Origin: Viola odorata
Taxonomy: Eukaryota > Streptophyta > Magnoliopsida > Malpighiales > Violaceae
Reading direction: 5' to 3'
Assembly: GCA_963691705.1 (NCBI GenBank)
Contig: OY829537.1
Coordinates: forward strand, 37,203,514-37,267,513
DNA: 64,000 bases
Part shown: positions 1-10,908 of the stretch, piece after piece
Position numbering within the stretch: position 1 is the stretch's first letter
Layout of the letters: every line of letters starts with the position of its first letter
Program-made: the position numbers and the translations under genes
The notes under the pieces: generated by a model
Told to the model about the DNA's origin: nothing
What the model saw: only the letters and a program-made list of their open reading frames with translations
Database searches by the model: none

Positions 1-750
1 GCAAATACTCTTATTCAAAATGCAAAATCCTAAAAGTGTTAACCTTATCTGACTGGGACTTAAATCCCTACACTGAAAAAACCTTTTCCTATCCCTTTCG
101 GCCAACAGGATTTAATTATCATGACTACTAAAAAGCATGGCAACACGCCTTCTTATATTCAAACTACCATCACTCCTGGTTCTTTCATTTCCATAATGAT
201 ATACCACGAAAATTCCCTCATTGGTTTTACCAATGGTGGAAATACTTCGGAGCATCAAAACTTGCATATCCTCCAACAGTCAGTGAAGGATTTGAAACCT
301 TTCAAAAAAATTATCACCCTCAAACTATACCTAAATTGATGTCATTCACTCTTATGTTCAAAATACCCTGGATCATCTACTGGGATTTTGACATTGTTGA
401 CCATACTGCCACAGAACCCCCCATATTGACAAAACGATGGAAAGTAAAATGGTGGAAAAGTTTTCCTCAAGAACAAGCATGTAAAAACACTATATTGCAC
501 AAACTAGCAGAAACTACAATTACCAACCCTACTCCTTTACCACCATCTATATTTTTCTCATCCAAAAAATAGTTACAAGCAAACCTAGCAACTGCTTCAT
601 CAAAAGATGAATACAAGAAAAAACTAAAAGAAACACTTTCTCAACTAGATGCAGATGACGCAGCATCATCAGCAACTCCTCAAAACTTTGATCCAGACTA
701 TGATGGCAGAATTATATCCAGATTTAAAATAAAATAAAAATACATGTCTC
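1..750 (+). pseudogene. Degraded reverse-transcribing element reading frame, possibly pararetrovirus-like
   Basis: Spliced together across frames, this stretch reads as one degraded protein with aromatic-rich blocks: HSWFFHF near 175-195, WFYQWWKYFG near 222-247 and IPWIIYW near 367-387, followed by a basic WKVKWW block. At least one frame change and several stops break it. I do not recognise a named domain with confidence. The blocks resemble uncharacterised polyprotein segments found in plant endogenous pararetrovirus and retroelement copies. A promoter with a nearby poly(A) signal and a second reading frame (1246-1773) follow. It could equally be part of an unrelated LTR element. It starts outside the window. 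Confidence 0.35.
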
Positions 751-1134
751 TCTAGAGATAAAAATAAAATAAAATGAAAAACTCTTACAGTAGCCGACAA
801 CAAACAAGTAACTCAGCACACACACATATCATCCAGAGAAGACAGAAATTCAAAAAATCCTACATATAGACGAAGCAAGACAGATGGCCAAACACATGTA
901 GAAAACCAACTCTATCAGACAAAATAAAGACACACCTCATCAAACTAAAGCTTTATCATCAACGGAGAATGCAAGCCACGTGGAAAAACATGCATCAATC
1001 AGCCAAATCTCTCAGACACCTCAGCAACCAACAAGCCAGACGAAATACAGCTGCAAAGCATTGTCCGAAAAAGATGAACTTCGAAGAATGTAGAATCTGC
1101 CAACTTTTATCTTTAAACTTTGTAAAACTTTCCC

Positions 1135-1208
1135 TATAAATAGAGGGGTTTTCCCTCAATTGTAGGCAAGCAACAATCTCCTGTACAAGAATCTCTCAAC
1201 GCAATAAA
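1135..1208 (+). promoter_or_regulatory. TATA box with closely following AATAAA (retroelement-type promoter and R-like region)
   Basis: TATAAATAG at 1135-1143 is followed 60 bp later by AATAAA at 1203-1208 and by an ATG at 1246. A poly(A) signal just downstream of a transcription start is typical of LTR retrotransposons and plant pararetroviruses, where the signal is ignored at the 5' end and used at the 3' end. The leader to the ATG is only about 75 nt, shorter than usual for pararetroviruses. I saw no clear tRNA-Met primer-binding site. Confidence 0.5.
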
Positions 1209-1245
1209 GCATAAAAGTTTCTCTTCGTAAGTTTTCTCTTTCAAA

Positions 1246-1773
1246 ATGTCTTTCATTTTCAAAGAATTATCTTACTGTTTTTCTGAACTAAAAACTAACA
1301 AACTTTCTGATTTGTATGAATTAAGAACAAAACTATCTTCTAAATGTAATGATATTCAAAAATCCTATATTGAAAATCTGTATAATGACATAATGAGTGA
1401 AAGTATAATTCCAATCTCTAATTCTGAAACTCCCTTATGGAATGAAGATTTGATAAAAATTGAGCTTTTCACAAATATGATAGAAGCTACTAATAAAACT
1501 ATTCAAATTATTATGCGTACAATTAATCAGTATGAAGAAAACGTTGAGAGTCAGAAAAAGAAACAGAAGATGGAAAAGTATAAAAAATTAAAAGAAATTA
1601 CCACTCATCCAACTCCCAGTACTATGAATCCAACCACCCTCACTTCAACCTCGCATGATCTACCTCCAAATCTGATCTTCCCTGTACGAGCAGGGTCCAA
1701 CCGACAAATGATTGAAGAAACTAAAACAAATTTTGTAGATAGCGGTAAGAGGATCGTCCATAGAGACCTCTAG
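1246..1773 (+). CDS. Hypothetical 175-aa protein downstream of retroelement-type promoter
   Basis: This is an open frame from an ATG about 100 nt downstream of a TATA box. The product is largely helical by composition. Leucine- and isoleucine-rich segments fill residues 1-100, a lysine-rich segment (KKKQKMEKYKK) lies near 103-115, and a Ser/Thr/Pro-rich tail follows. The size is similar to the small first proteins of badnavirus-like pararetroviruses, but I do not recognise a diagnostic motif and make no functional claim. With the degraded frame at 1-750 it may be an old integrated copy of a reverse-transcribing element. No downstream polyprotein is visible, so the element appears truncated after 1773. 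Confidence 0.4.
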   Translation: MSFIFKELSYCFSELKTNKLSDLYELRTKLSSKCNDIQKSYIENLYNDIMSESIIPISNSETPLWNEDLIKIELFTNMIEATNKTIQIIMRTINQYEENVESQKKKQKMEKYKKLKEITTHPTPSTMNPTTLTSTSHDLPPNLIFPVRAGSNRQMIEETKTNFVDSGKRIVHRDL

Positions 1774-2748
1774 GGGATTGTAGTTCTTGATTCACTTCCT
1801 CGTCACTAAAATTGATTGGTTGGTTCTGAAACTAAAACAAAAGAATAACAATTTAAACAGTTAATATAATCTTGGTCAAGGGATTGGCCAAACTAAAATA
1901 TCTGGGTGGAAAATTCAAAAGTAAGAATTCCTAGTAAGGGCACTTCTGAGAGCTGTGTTCTTATGCTTCGGTCATTGGTTCAATGTTGTTCACCTTCATC
2001 TCCATAGCGCTGCTTTGTCAAGGACAATACCTAACTCAAGTTTTCCCTCGGTTGTCAGTCGGGTCTGAATTATATTATTCATTCAACTGGGTCTCCCAAG
2101 CTAAAATGTAAGTTGTCAATTCTAAACTTTAACAAAGAAGTAATTTGTTAAACCATAAAAGAAATAATTACAGAGATAAAAATTATTAGAAATATTTAGA
2201 CCTTACGATTCATAAGAACTTAGCTCAATCAGCCCTTACCAGGAATGGATGATGTTCTAGCCGGACATAATCATGGAGAAAAATGGATTTTTATTTAACA
2301 TAAAATTGAAATAAATCAGTAAATTCCCAATTGGAAAATTACAGAGCAATTGTCGAAGTGAGAAGAAAGAAGAAGAAGAGAGTCAGGATCTAGAGATGAT
2401 CCGATAGGGAGAGTAAGAGAGAATATTTATAGTGTTCTTCCTCCTCTAACAAATCCTTAAAAATCCTCTAACAAATCCTAGTTTTAAAGATTGTGATTTG
2501 ATTCTGAATTTAAATTCTAAATCACCAATCCAATCTTCTGATCCTAATCTTGAGAATAAATGTTGGAGATCTGCTGGAATCTCGAGAATGAATGCGGGAG
2601 ATCCGCTGGATTCCTTCGTTTGATATTTTCCTTTTGCGTGCAGAATCTGATAGATTGTGTGTATCTCGGTCTAGATTATCAAGGATCGTCTCACGCAACT
2701 ACACCTAATAGCGCTAACATACTACTAAGTGACAATAATTTGCCTGAG
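1774..2748. other. AT-rich stretch without recognisable gene
   Basis: I see no coding frame longer than about 65 codons that looks real. The stretch has a TATTTATA motif near 2427 and pyrimidine/purine-rich tracts (GAAGAAAGAAGAAGAAGAG near 2364). It may be the remainder of the element at 1-1773 or an old insertion. The left edge of element R1 begins at 2749. Confidence 0.4.
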
Positions 2749-2895
2749 TCATAAGATTCGGACTTCTAGAGAGGGGTAGGTGAGGAAAATGGCTGCTCGG
2801 GATCGCTGTTCTAGTCGTCCGGTGTACCTGCAATGCGCCGAAGGGGGTCTCCGGCATAGACACTCCGATGCTTAAGTCAGTATGGTCTTCTAAGT
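2749..2895 (-). repeat. R1 3' LTR, truncated (R-U5 part)
   Basis: The left edge reads TCATAAGATTC. This is one change from the inverted LTR end TGATAAGATTC deduced from R4. The block around 2815-2890 (GGTGTACCTGCA, GGGGGTCTCCGGC, CTCCGATGCTTAAGTCAGTAT) matches the LTRs at 24783-25353 and 60556-60827. The U3 half is missing, so the promoter of gene A follows directly. The element is oriented on the minus strand. Confidence 0.65.
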
Positions 2896-2953
2896 AACGG
2901 GGTGGTTCAATTACCAAGAGACGCGTCTTTTCAAACCTTCATTCCTTTAGGCC

Positions 2954-2960
2954 TATAAAT
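2954..2960 (+). promoter_or_regulatory. TATA box of gene A (R1)
   Basis: TATAAAT lies 67 bp before the ATG at 3021. The same box and spacing recur for gene A in R2 (25486, 69 bp) and R3 (11352-11358 on the minus strand, 66 bp). Confidence 0.65.
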
Positions 2961-3020
2961 TGAATCTTCCACTGCACTAATTCTTCACAGTTTTTCTACA
3001 TTTCTCTTGACATTTTCACC

Positions 3021-3403
3021 ATGGATGAATTGACTAGAAATTTCCTGATCTCCAAGGCTCATACTCTGAAGAATCTCACCCAAGCCGACGTTGACTTTCT
3101 GGAGACCATGATGGCTAAGACCTTTGAGGACATTCTGGAACTTCAGGGATGATGACCCCTCTACTGTCCAGGCAAGGTGCGGCTTCCATGGAGGATTTCA
3201 GTCCTCTGGAGAATGTGTCGAAGTTGGCCGCCACTGACTCCCACATCCAGGTGGTTATCACTATGCTGCAGCACAGGAAGGATCTGTTGGGGTGTTGCTT
3301 GAAGGGCATGAGGGTTGCTTCCTCCGAACTGACTTCCATTGCGGATGCTCTGAGGGAGATTCCTTCCGTGCCAGGGGATGATGACACCGGGTCTAATGCC
3401 TGA
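3021..3403 (+). pseudogene. Antisense gene A, R1 copy (one-base frameshift)
   Basis: This is a broken copy of the 127-aa gene A that is intact at 25555-25938. It starts MDELTRNFLISK and ends GDDDTGSNA. A single-base loss near 3147 (GGATGATGA, where the intact copy has an extra A) shifts the frame and creates stops after about 43 codons. The rest of the protein continues in another frame from 3149. No known domain is recognised; the product is Leu-rich and helical. It lies antisense to the R1 pol gene, next to the truncated 3' LTR. A conserved 3' end, GGCCATAAATAAA near 3483, probably acts as the poly(A) signal. Confidence 0.65.
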
Positions 3404-3858
3404 CCGCTTGTAGCCACCTTTATATTTTCTTGTCATTTATTTTTTATTTTATATGTATGTGTATGTATGTTCAGGCCATTTAGGCCATAAATAAAATGAA
3501 TTTCTATTATCTTGCTTGTGACATTCTGCTTTTTGCTGTGTATAAATCATCATATTAGTCGAGGCTAACCTTGGCCCAACCAAAAATGGGTCCGCCGTTC
3601 GTTGGACCTCCACAACATTTGCTTTCCCTATTGGCCAAATGATGATAAATATTCCTTCTAACCGTTTCCTATCTTAATTTCACATCTCCTTCCTAATATT
3701 AACTGATTAGGCGGTTCTACTGGCGCCTCTCGATTAATGCGAATTTCTAACAGGCATGATCACGTGATCAGATTCTGTAATTATGATCAACCTTCTCAAG
3801 GTGTATTAATTATCTTCGGAGGGTGTGCAAAAAGGCAAGAGTGCCTCTTTGCCACAAC

Positions 3859-3865
3859 TATTTAA
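3859..3865 (+). promoter_or_regulatory. TATA-like box of gene B (R1)
   Basis: TATTTAA lies 77 bp before the ATG at 3936. R2 (26372, 75 bp) and R3 (10548-10554 on the minus strand, 77 bp) have the same motif and spacing. The rest of 3404-3935 is noncoding leader. It includes GGCCCAACCAAAAATGGGTC near 3575, related to a motif shared upstream of A and B genes. Confidence 0.55.
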
Positions 3866-3935
3866 TGGGATTTTTCTTTCTTATTCCTATTCATCTTCTT
3901 CTTTTTATTCCTCTACGGAGATTATTTGCAATTCC

Positions 3936-4448
3936 ATGGCTGGCTCACACTCCATGGATGTTGCAGAACGTGACTCTCCACAAACTCCTCCTACTTATCC
4001 AGATTCCGACGATCCTTCTCCGCCGCGCCTTAAAAGGCAGTTTTCTCGACGTAAGGGTCGTAAGAGGTCAAAAAGGAAAACCTCTGAAACACTCAACACT
4101 GGTCGGGACACCCATACCCCTACTATGCGGAGGGGTGATGAATTGTTTCCACATATCAGCCATTTTATGTCCGGGGGAGGAGTCCCTGCTCGCGACGTTG
4201 GTCTTGAGATTACGGCTTCTGCCATTAGGGAGGACTCATGCATGACTCCTTCGAAGGGGAGAAGGCCTTCGGAATACCCTTAGTCAGAGCAAGGTAAAGG
4301 GAAGAAACCTGAGGAATCTTTTCCTTTACTTGACGAGGAACTGCCATCCTCGGATGGAGATGATTTTATTGGCCTTCTTACTGGTTTGACAAGGATTGAC
4401 ACGCGCGTCAAGCGCTTTGTAGATGCCGTACAACGTTTTTATGAATGA
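3936..4448 (+). pseudogene. Antisense gene B, R1 copy (in-frame stop)
   Basis: The product begins MAGSHSMD. It has a Ser/Pro stretch (QTPPTYPDSDDPSPP) and then a strongly basic segment (RRKGRKRSKRK) that looks like a nuclear localisation signal. After an in-frame TAG at 4281-4283 the same frame continues through an acidic segment (LLDEELPSSDGDD) to TGA at 4446-4448. R2 and R3 copies share the N-terminal PTPPTSPDSD motif, the basic block and an acidic C-terminus with PLxDE. I recognise no known family. The conserved motifs suggest that it once encoded a small nuclear, possibly DNA- or chromatin-associated protein; that role is inference. Confidence 0.55.
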
Positions 4449-4881
4449 AGTAACATTTCTCGTTTTCTCTTTCTTGTTCTCGCGTTATCCTTATGATCAT
4501 TGGGTAACTGACGCTGAGCGGTTAATTATTGCTCTGTAAAACCGTCTTTTAAACTGTTTTCCTCTAGAATCATAGGTGCTTGGCTTTAAATTTTCTTTTA
4601 ATGCCTTTCCACGTGTCCTCTTCTGTTTTACGCGTGTCTCGTTCTAATAGGTCGTTTGGTCATCTTTGTGAGGTTTGACCTTTAAAAGGAAACGACTTCT
4701 TTCTTCTCAACCTTTTACTCGTATTTCGAATTTTTCCTGCTATTCTCTGCTCTTCTCCTTCTCTTGAAGAAAATTTTCTCAACCACTCGTCGGCTCAGGC
4801 GATCCTTCTATTCTGTTGTTCTCCTTTCTTAAGGTACTCTACTCCACCTTGTTTTGGTTTTTCTTTCGTTGTCTATTTATC
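4449..4881 (+). promoter_or_regulatory. Promoter region of gene C (R1), with G-box
   Basis: CACGTG at 4610-4615 is followed by an ACGCGTGTC motif. TTTAAAAGG near 4681 lies about 200 bp before the ATG at 4882. Gene C in R2 (CACGTG 50501-50506) and R3 (9914-9919, minus) has the same order. No reading frame of interest is present. Confidence 0.5.
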
Positions 4882-5534
4882 ATGCGCCGCACGAGATCTC
4901 AGACAGCCCCTCGGGAGCCTTTAGATTCTGAGATCGAGAATACTGAGAGTGTTTTTACTTGTGAGATTGTTCTGCAGCTCGAGTTAGGGAGTCATGGCAT
5001 CTCCTTCCCTAGCGGTTATACCGTTATACTTCCAGAGAAGCATATGAGACTTCACGACGACCTGTGGGGAACCCATAGGATGTTGTATTTTAAGATGTTT
5101 CTTTATGGCTTTCGTCTTCCTGTTCATACTTCAATAGAGAATATACTGTGCCAATGTAAGATTAAGCCGACGCAAATAACGCCCTCATCATGGTGTGGTA
5201 TTTATGCTTTCATCTGCGCCTGTGAAATGAAGAATATCTTTGCCCCTTCTGTCGATTTATTTCATAAATTCTTCAGCCTCGCTTGTCGCAACAGCCTAGT
5301 AAGCGTTACTCCGAGATGGAATGACGCATACGCCCAATCCTTCTGGTAAAATTTTCGAGAGTTCGAGGAGACCGTTGATAACTGGAAGAGGGTTTCTTCA
5401 TTGTTGAGTTGCCTCCCCACTTGTGGCGTAGGGGCTTTAACCGAGGCATCACCGATACTGACTGGGTGAAGCCGGTTGTCTTGTCTAGGAAGGAGTTGTC
5501 TCAAGCTAACGCCTTGTTAAAGATGGAGACAACT
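4882..5534 (+). pseudogene. Antisense gene C, R1 copy, 5' half (Transposase_28-like N-terminus)
   Basis: The ATG at 4882 opens a frame beginning MRRTRSQ. It contains FPSGYTV, a YFKMFLYGFRLPVH block and ITPSSWCGIYAF, characteristic of the plant 'putative gypsy-type transposon' domain (Transposase_28, PF04195) as I know it. A stop at 5347-5349 and a one-base frameshift near 5391 break it. Homology continues to SQANALLKME and stops near 5534, where the inverted R3 fragment begins. The 3' half of the same gene resumes at 13116, after R3 and the TRIM cluster. The function of this domain family is unknown. It lies antisense to the R1 pol gene. Confidence 0.6.
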
Positions 5535-6797
5535 GAAACTTGGTCGATTTCAGTAGCAGTATCCTGCAAAGAGAAGTGATGCGAAGAATAAATGAATAAA
5601 AGAAAGCGCGAAGCAATACTAATAAGTAGCAGGAGAGATAACGCAGTCATAAAAAAAACACTAACAGAGGCAGTATCGTTAACGGGCGCTTTTGAAGAAG
5701 CTGTCGCGTCTGAAGAAGGAGTAAGAGCGGCAATGCTTCTCATTCTCTTCTTCTTCTTTCCTTTTCCCGGAACCCTGGAAGATGATGCCTGAACAGGATA
5801 AATGACAACCGATACGGTAGGAATACCCAGAGGAATAGTGGTGGTTCCCTCACCGACCGAAGAAGACGTTTGGATAGGGTTTACAGTAGCGACAGGCAAT
5901 ATAGTCGGATTAACCGCAGTTTCAGCAGCGGCAGTAGCTCTTTCCTTCTCCCTTCGCCGTTGAGCCCTTCTCAGTCATTTCCTGACGCTCTCGGATTTCC
6001 AGTTGGAATCGGTCGCTGAAGAATCATGAGATAACATTAGCGTTAGTACCAACTATGATAACAAGAAAAACACCACAACACTCACATCTGATGTAGGTTA
6101 GAATTTCCATCCTGCATGCCAGATGACGAGTATGAACGCTGATTTCCAGCTGAAGCAGTTTGTCTAACCAGCCTTGTTCAGGCCGACAAAGAGTTCCCCA
6201 TTGACCCCAAGCACTATCTTTGACGTCTTGATTAAAACCAGACCGCCACCAGGAACCAGGGAGGTCAGGAAGATCAATAACAAAAAACTCTTTATTCCAA
6301 CCTTCAATGGAAGAATCAAGATGGAGGAGTTTCCAGGTGAAGGTTTTGAGCGAGTCATCATCATAATGGGGCGATATCGCTATCACACCCCGACGACTAT
6401 ACAACTTGAAGAGTGATTTGAGTAGCGGAAGGGAAGGAGAGTTAATCCCTTTGTATTTATAAAGTTCTAGAAATGCGTAAACACAACAATACGCATTTAG
6501 GGTTAATTGTACCGGATTCAAATTAAGGGTTGTTAGCAACTGTTTTATGAAGGGATCAACGGAAAACTGGAAACCATAGCGGAACATTTGAGCGTACAAG
6601 ACCCTACGATTGCCAATTAGAACGCTATTCAGGCGTAGTGAATCAGGGGCAACGGAAACCGTATAACCTTTAGGGATATTAGTATGATGTTCGGCTAGAT
6701 GCTCGTTCAGAGCGACTATGGAGGTGATATTACTAACAGTATTCTCAATCTTTTCCTCATCAACAGACTTAGAGCCGGAACGGCGAGTTCTAGTCAT
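5535..6797 (-). pseudogene. Antisense gene D, R3 copy
   Basis: The ATG at 6797 (MTRTRRSG) starts the longest exon-1 copy of gene D in the window. It holds IPKGYTVSV, LRLNS, YAQMFRYGFQFSV, VYAFLELYKYKG and a tryptophan-rich block (WNKEFFVIDLPDL), so it is Transposase_28-like and paralogous to C. A GT-AG intron at 6016-6085 (70 nt) has a CTAACGCTAA branch-site-like motif. Exon 2 has the RRAQRRREKER basic segment, with one in-frame TGA. A second intron ends TTTGCAG near 5566. The copy is cut near 5535 by the junction with R1 gene C. Most of the coiled-coil C-terminal half present in the other D copies is missing. Confidence 0.6.
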
Positions 6798-7474
6798 GGC
6801 AGGAATAAAAATAAAAAGATGAAGAAGACGACGGAAGAAAATAAGAGATACCTTTATGGAAGAAAGACTTCGAGCGCCCAGATGATGAAAAGAAAAATTG
6901 TAAGACGGCTTGAAGTGATATAGAGAGGGTAAAATAACAAAAGTGGGAAAAAGAAGTAAGTGCTAGGTTTTATAACCCTAGTGGCTAAACTAAATGACTG
7001 TTGTAACAGTCGTTGCGTGTGGAGCGTCACAAGGAACAGACGAAAGCAATGAGTACGATTATAGAAAAATGAGAGGACGCTTTGATCTCACCAATTCCTA
7101 GGGCACGCTAACCCCTGACACCCCTATGAATGGACACGTGTATTCTAGGCCATCATGAAGTCTCCCTCGTATTAATGAGGGAATCCCGAGCATTAAATGC
7201 TCTGAAAAGTAGAATTAGTCTTACAAAACAAGACAAGTGCGATGATGCAATAGCTGAGATGACGCGGCTCAGCGTTAACCGAACAGGGAGATAACAAGGT
7301 AACGCGGAAGAGCGAATTAAACATTGTTTTATTCAAGAAAGAATTGCAGACGCTATTACACGACAGGCGTCATCAATTGTTACAAACAAAATGGAGTCAA
7401 TGTTCGAAGAGAAAAGAAAAAAGAAATAAGAGCCTCTCTGATGACAAGTCCCCTCTGACGACAACTTTACCTGA
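6798..7474 (-). promoter_or_regulatory. Promoter region of gene D (R3)
   Basis: On the minus strand, GGGTTATAAAACC (plus 6966-6978) lies about 175 bp before the ATG at 6797, and CACGTG is at 7135-7140. The R1 copy of D has the same GGGTTATAAAACC (15199-15210) and CACGTG (15036-15041). The region between the end of gene C and this promoter holds no recognisable gene. Confidence 0.55.
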
Positions 7475-9653
7475 TCATGGAATCGTTTCGGTATTGCCGT
7501 AGTTATCTCCCTCCCTCTCCTCGGAAGAAAGAAAACCCTCTTCACCCCTGCCTATTTCTTTCATTTTCTCAGAAGCATAATCAGCTATCTTAGCAAGATC
7601 AAAAGTCCCACTGCGGTAATAGTCTGGAAATCCAGCGGTAAAGGTCTCTAGTATTTTGTTCTTCTACCAAGTCATCTTTGGAGGAACCTTTGCCAGATCA
7701 GCATCGCGAGCCGATATTTCTTCGTGAAGGAGAGAGTTTCTCTTGTCGGCCGCCACTAACTCAGCCTTAGCTACCGCCAACTCCGCCTCCAAAAGTTCTA
7801 CTTTTGCTTTCCCCTTCGATCTCTCTCTTGCAAGCTCGGCGTAACAATCATTTAGCTCCGCCTGGGTACTATTTTGAAGTCGCGTCAACTCCGTCATCTT
7901 AGTTAAAGCAGCATCTAATCGATCTTTTGAAACGGGGGAGCCTCAAAGCTTGTCGCCATGAGCCTCGAGAAAGTAATGCATTTCGCGGAAACTAGCCAGC
8001 ACATCATTCAGGATGCGTGCCTGTTGAATATCGGGGGAAAGACGCAACAGTTCCTCCTTATCTTTAGGAGAACCAAATATCTGACCCACTATGGAGCCCA
8101 CTGGTTCATCTCGCGACAGCGAATCCGATATCCCAGAGCGCAAAGTCCGTTAGTGCCAAAGGTAGATAGATCCAGCTGGTAAGAGGAAACTCCTTGGGGA
8201 CCATGAGGAGAAAGGTTAGCAATAAAGAGAGGAGAATAAATTTTGACGGAATCACCGATGCCGGAAATAGAAGTGAAGAATAACGGTTGAGGGCCCTTTA
8301 TGGGAGGATCAGGAAGCGCGCTCGAGGTGAGATTCAGCACAACCACATCAGGAATAAAATAAGAGATAGGAGAGTCAGGAACGACAGTCTGCGGAGGTGA
8401 GTCTGCCACTGGCGAGGTTTCAGTAACCTCAGGAGGAACAATAGTTGATGCCTCGGTGACTCTTGCAGCCTGAGAAGTGCTTGCCACAATAGAAGCGTGA
8501 ATCCCAGTGATGGGAACTTCATCAGCCTTCTTCAAAGGAGTCTCAGTGAACGAACCATCCCTCTCCGCCCTAAGTCTCTTCCATTAAGCTGAGGAGGCAT
8601 GAGGAAGCCCAGAATTGACATCCATATCCTCACTATTGCTGTCAATTTCCCTAACGGTGGGACGATTCAAATTCACTCCCCTGCCTCGGTCTGGCAACCA
8701 ATTCTCAAGGAAACGAGAGGCTCGAATAGAAATGTCGGGCCCAGTGACTGTCTTAGTTCTCCTCTTCCTTGGCGGAGTAGCCTGACGGATGGAACTTTCG
8801 GGCGGTGGAGAGGCCGGTAACGTTTGAAGTGGTGTCACGTTTAAAGGAGTGTCGTTCCTTCTGGGTGATTGACCCTCAACGTCATCTGCCAACAAGATGC
8901 GTTAGAATAATGAACAAGTCAAAGCGATAGCACAAAGAGAAAAACTTACCTATAATACACTCTGCCATAGGCCTGTACAAGGCAAACTCTTGAGCGGAAG
9001 GAGAATTCTATCTCTAATAAGGTGTTAGCCTGACGCAACTCGTCCCTAGACAACACTGTGGGATTTACCCAGATGGAATCAACGAGTCCTCGATTGAAGC
9101 CCCTACACCAGGGGCAGAAAGGCAGCCTGACAATGAAAAAACCACTTTTCCAATCAGCCACAGTCTCCTCGAAGCCCCAAAACTTCTGCTAGAACGACTG
9201 CACGAACGCGTCATTCGATCTCGGGGCGATATCAACTAAACAGTTGCGACACTTGAAGCTAAAGAATTTATAGAATAGATTGACAGACGGGGTAAGAATA
9301 CCCTGTAATTCACAAGTGAGAATAAAGGCGTAAATCCCACACTAGGAGGAAGGGGTTATCTGAGCCGGGTCGATATCGTATTGGCACAATAACGTTTTTA
9401 TAGATTCATGGACAGGGAAGCAAAAACCATAGAGGAACATCTTAAAGTAGACCATCCTATCATTTCTAAGCAAGGGGTCATGAAGCCGCTGACCCACCTC
9501 AGGAACCTTAACGAAATAATCAGGGGGGAAGGAGATACCTTGACCCTCCAACTCAGCCTCCAGAATTGCGTCACAAGTGAAAAGAATGGGTGTTCTCTCA
9601 ACTTCTAGATCTATAGGCCACTGAAGACCTCTGGGATCTCTAGTTATACGCAT
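7475..9653 (-). pseudogene. Antisense gene C, R3 copy (most complete C gene)
   Basis: The ATG at 9653 (MRITRDP) starts a Transposase_28-like region with ISFPPDYFV, YFKMFLYGFCFPVH and QITPSS. This is followed, after two stops, by a Trp-rich block (ADWKSGFFIVRLP). A 64-nt GT-AG intron (8886-8949) keeps phase with the C copies in R1 and R2. Exon 2 has a Ser/Thr/Pro-rich linker, PLFFTSISG, a conserved block around GPQGVSSYQLDLS near 8185, DSLSRDEP, and a C-terminal coiled coil (ARERSKGKAKVELLEAELAVAK near 7800). It ends at TGA 7475-7477. Several stops and a frameshift near 8130 show that it is dead. The domain order suggests a nuclear or structural accessory protein of the element; its role is unknown. 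Confidence 0.6.
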
Positions 9654-10115
9654 AATGACCCAATGAGAAGAAAATCTGAGGAAGATGGAGCAAAATACCT
9701 GGAATAAGAAGGCAGTAAGCAGATCACCGGCGCCGACGAGCGGTTGAAGAAACTTTCCTTGAGTAAGAAAAAGAAGCAGAAGAGAGAGGAGGATAGAGAA
9801 GACTTTCGAAACATGAGCAAAAGTGTTAAAAGAAAGCAGTTGTCCCCTTTTAAGGGCCTAACTTGGAGGTTGAGCGGCCTGTAGCAATGAGACACGTACA
9901 AAGCGAAAAATGACACGTGAAAAAACCTCAGACGGATATTTATGACTAAGCATTTATATCTTTAAAAGGAGACAATTACTGACTGCAAACTGAAAAATGG
10001 TTACTGACCAACATTTAGGGAGTTAACGCGGAAAGGAAACTAAGAAAAGAGAAAAGCGATAGACGTCATTTTATTTAGGCCATACGTCATCTATAAAAGA
10101 GCGCAGCGCGCTAAA
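9654..10115 (-). promoter_or_regulatory. Promoter region of gene C (R3)
   Basis: On the minus strand, CCTTAAAAGG (plus near 9846-9856) lies about 200 bp before the ATG, and CACGTG is at 9914-9919 followed by a TACGTGTC motif. This matches the order upstream of C in R1 and R2. I see no gene in this interval. Confidence 0.5.
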
Positions 10116-10477
10116 TTAATCATCATCAGGCCAATAGGAAGACCAATAGCAGTATTCCCCATCCGAAGGCGGAAACTCCTCATCAACAAGCGGGAAAGGT
10201 TCCGCAGCGTTCCTCTCTTGACCTAGCTTTAATGAGCTTAATTCCCCTTTAATGGCGGAAACAGTGCGTGACCTTTCCGAACAGGTGGGATATGAAAGTG
10301 AGGAGACGGGTCGACCGTCTTCAAAGTCTTCTCCTTCTTCGACCTCTTACGACTTTTACGACGAGGAAGTCGCCTCTCCAGGTATGAGGGTGAAGGAGGA
10401 TTATCAGAATCCGGTGAGGTGGGAGGAGTTGGGGGAGAACCGCATTCAATAGGGTCTAAAGAGTATGAATCGGCCAT
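10116..10477 (-). pseudogene. Antisense gene B, R3 copy
   Basis: The ATG at 10477 (MADSYSLD) opens a frame with PTPPTSPDSDNPPSPS and the basic block RRKSRKRSKK. A frameshift near 10240-10260 is needed to reach the conserved acidic C-terminus (EPFPLVDEEFPP, then YWPDDD), which ends at 10116-10118. The R2 copy ends YWPDED. TATTTAA lies 77 bp upstream (10548-10554). It is probably a pseudogene of an unknown small basic protein. Confidence 0.55.
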
Positions 10478-10547
10478 GAAACCCCAAATGGTTTTAGAAG
10501 GAAAATATGGAGAAGAAGATGAACAGAAAAAGGGAGAGAAAATCCCA

Positions 10548-10554
10548 TTAAATA
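10548..10554 (-). promoter_or_regulatory. TATA-like box of gene B (R3)
   Basis: TATTTAA on the minus strand lies 77 bp before the ATG at 10477, the same motif and spacing as in R1 and R2. Further upstream at 10740-10757 is a copy of the AGCCCAACTGAAAATGAG motif shared with the other A and B promoters. Confidence 0.5.
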
Positions 10555-10908
10555 GTCGAGGAGGAGGAGCTTTTCCATCTTCTCGCACAACTTTTGAGAG
10601 AATTGATGCGCTTTGAAAACAATCTAAATCGCAGAATCGGATCTTGTGATCACGCCTATTGGAATTTCTCCCTGATCGATGAGCACCAAAAAACCACCCA
10701 ATCAGTTGATACTAAAGAGGCGGTGCGACCAAGGAGAGACTCATTTTCAGTTGGGCTGATGTGGCAATCCACCAAAATGTCAACGGGCACATTGTGAAAA
10801 ACTACGAATCCAATAAAGAAAGACGTTTTATTTATTCATTTATGGCCTAACGGCCTGGGCATACATTCATACAAAAAGAAGAAAAGATAGGGCGGCGACG
10901 ACCGACAA

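Noticed and set aside
3823..4245. 140-codon hydrophobic frame overlapping gene B of R1
   Set aside because: It is a shadow in another frame of gene B, whose PTPP, basic and acidic motifs are conserved in R2 and R3.
5592..5792. 66-codon plus-strand frame in the R3 gene D region
   Set aside because: It is antisense shadow of D exon 2/3 and intron sequence on the minus strand.
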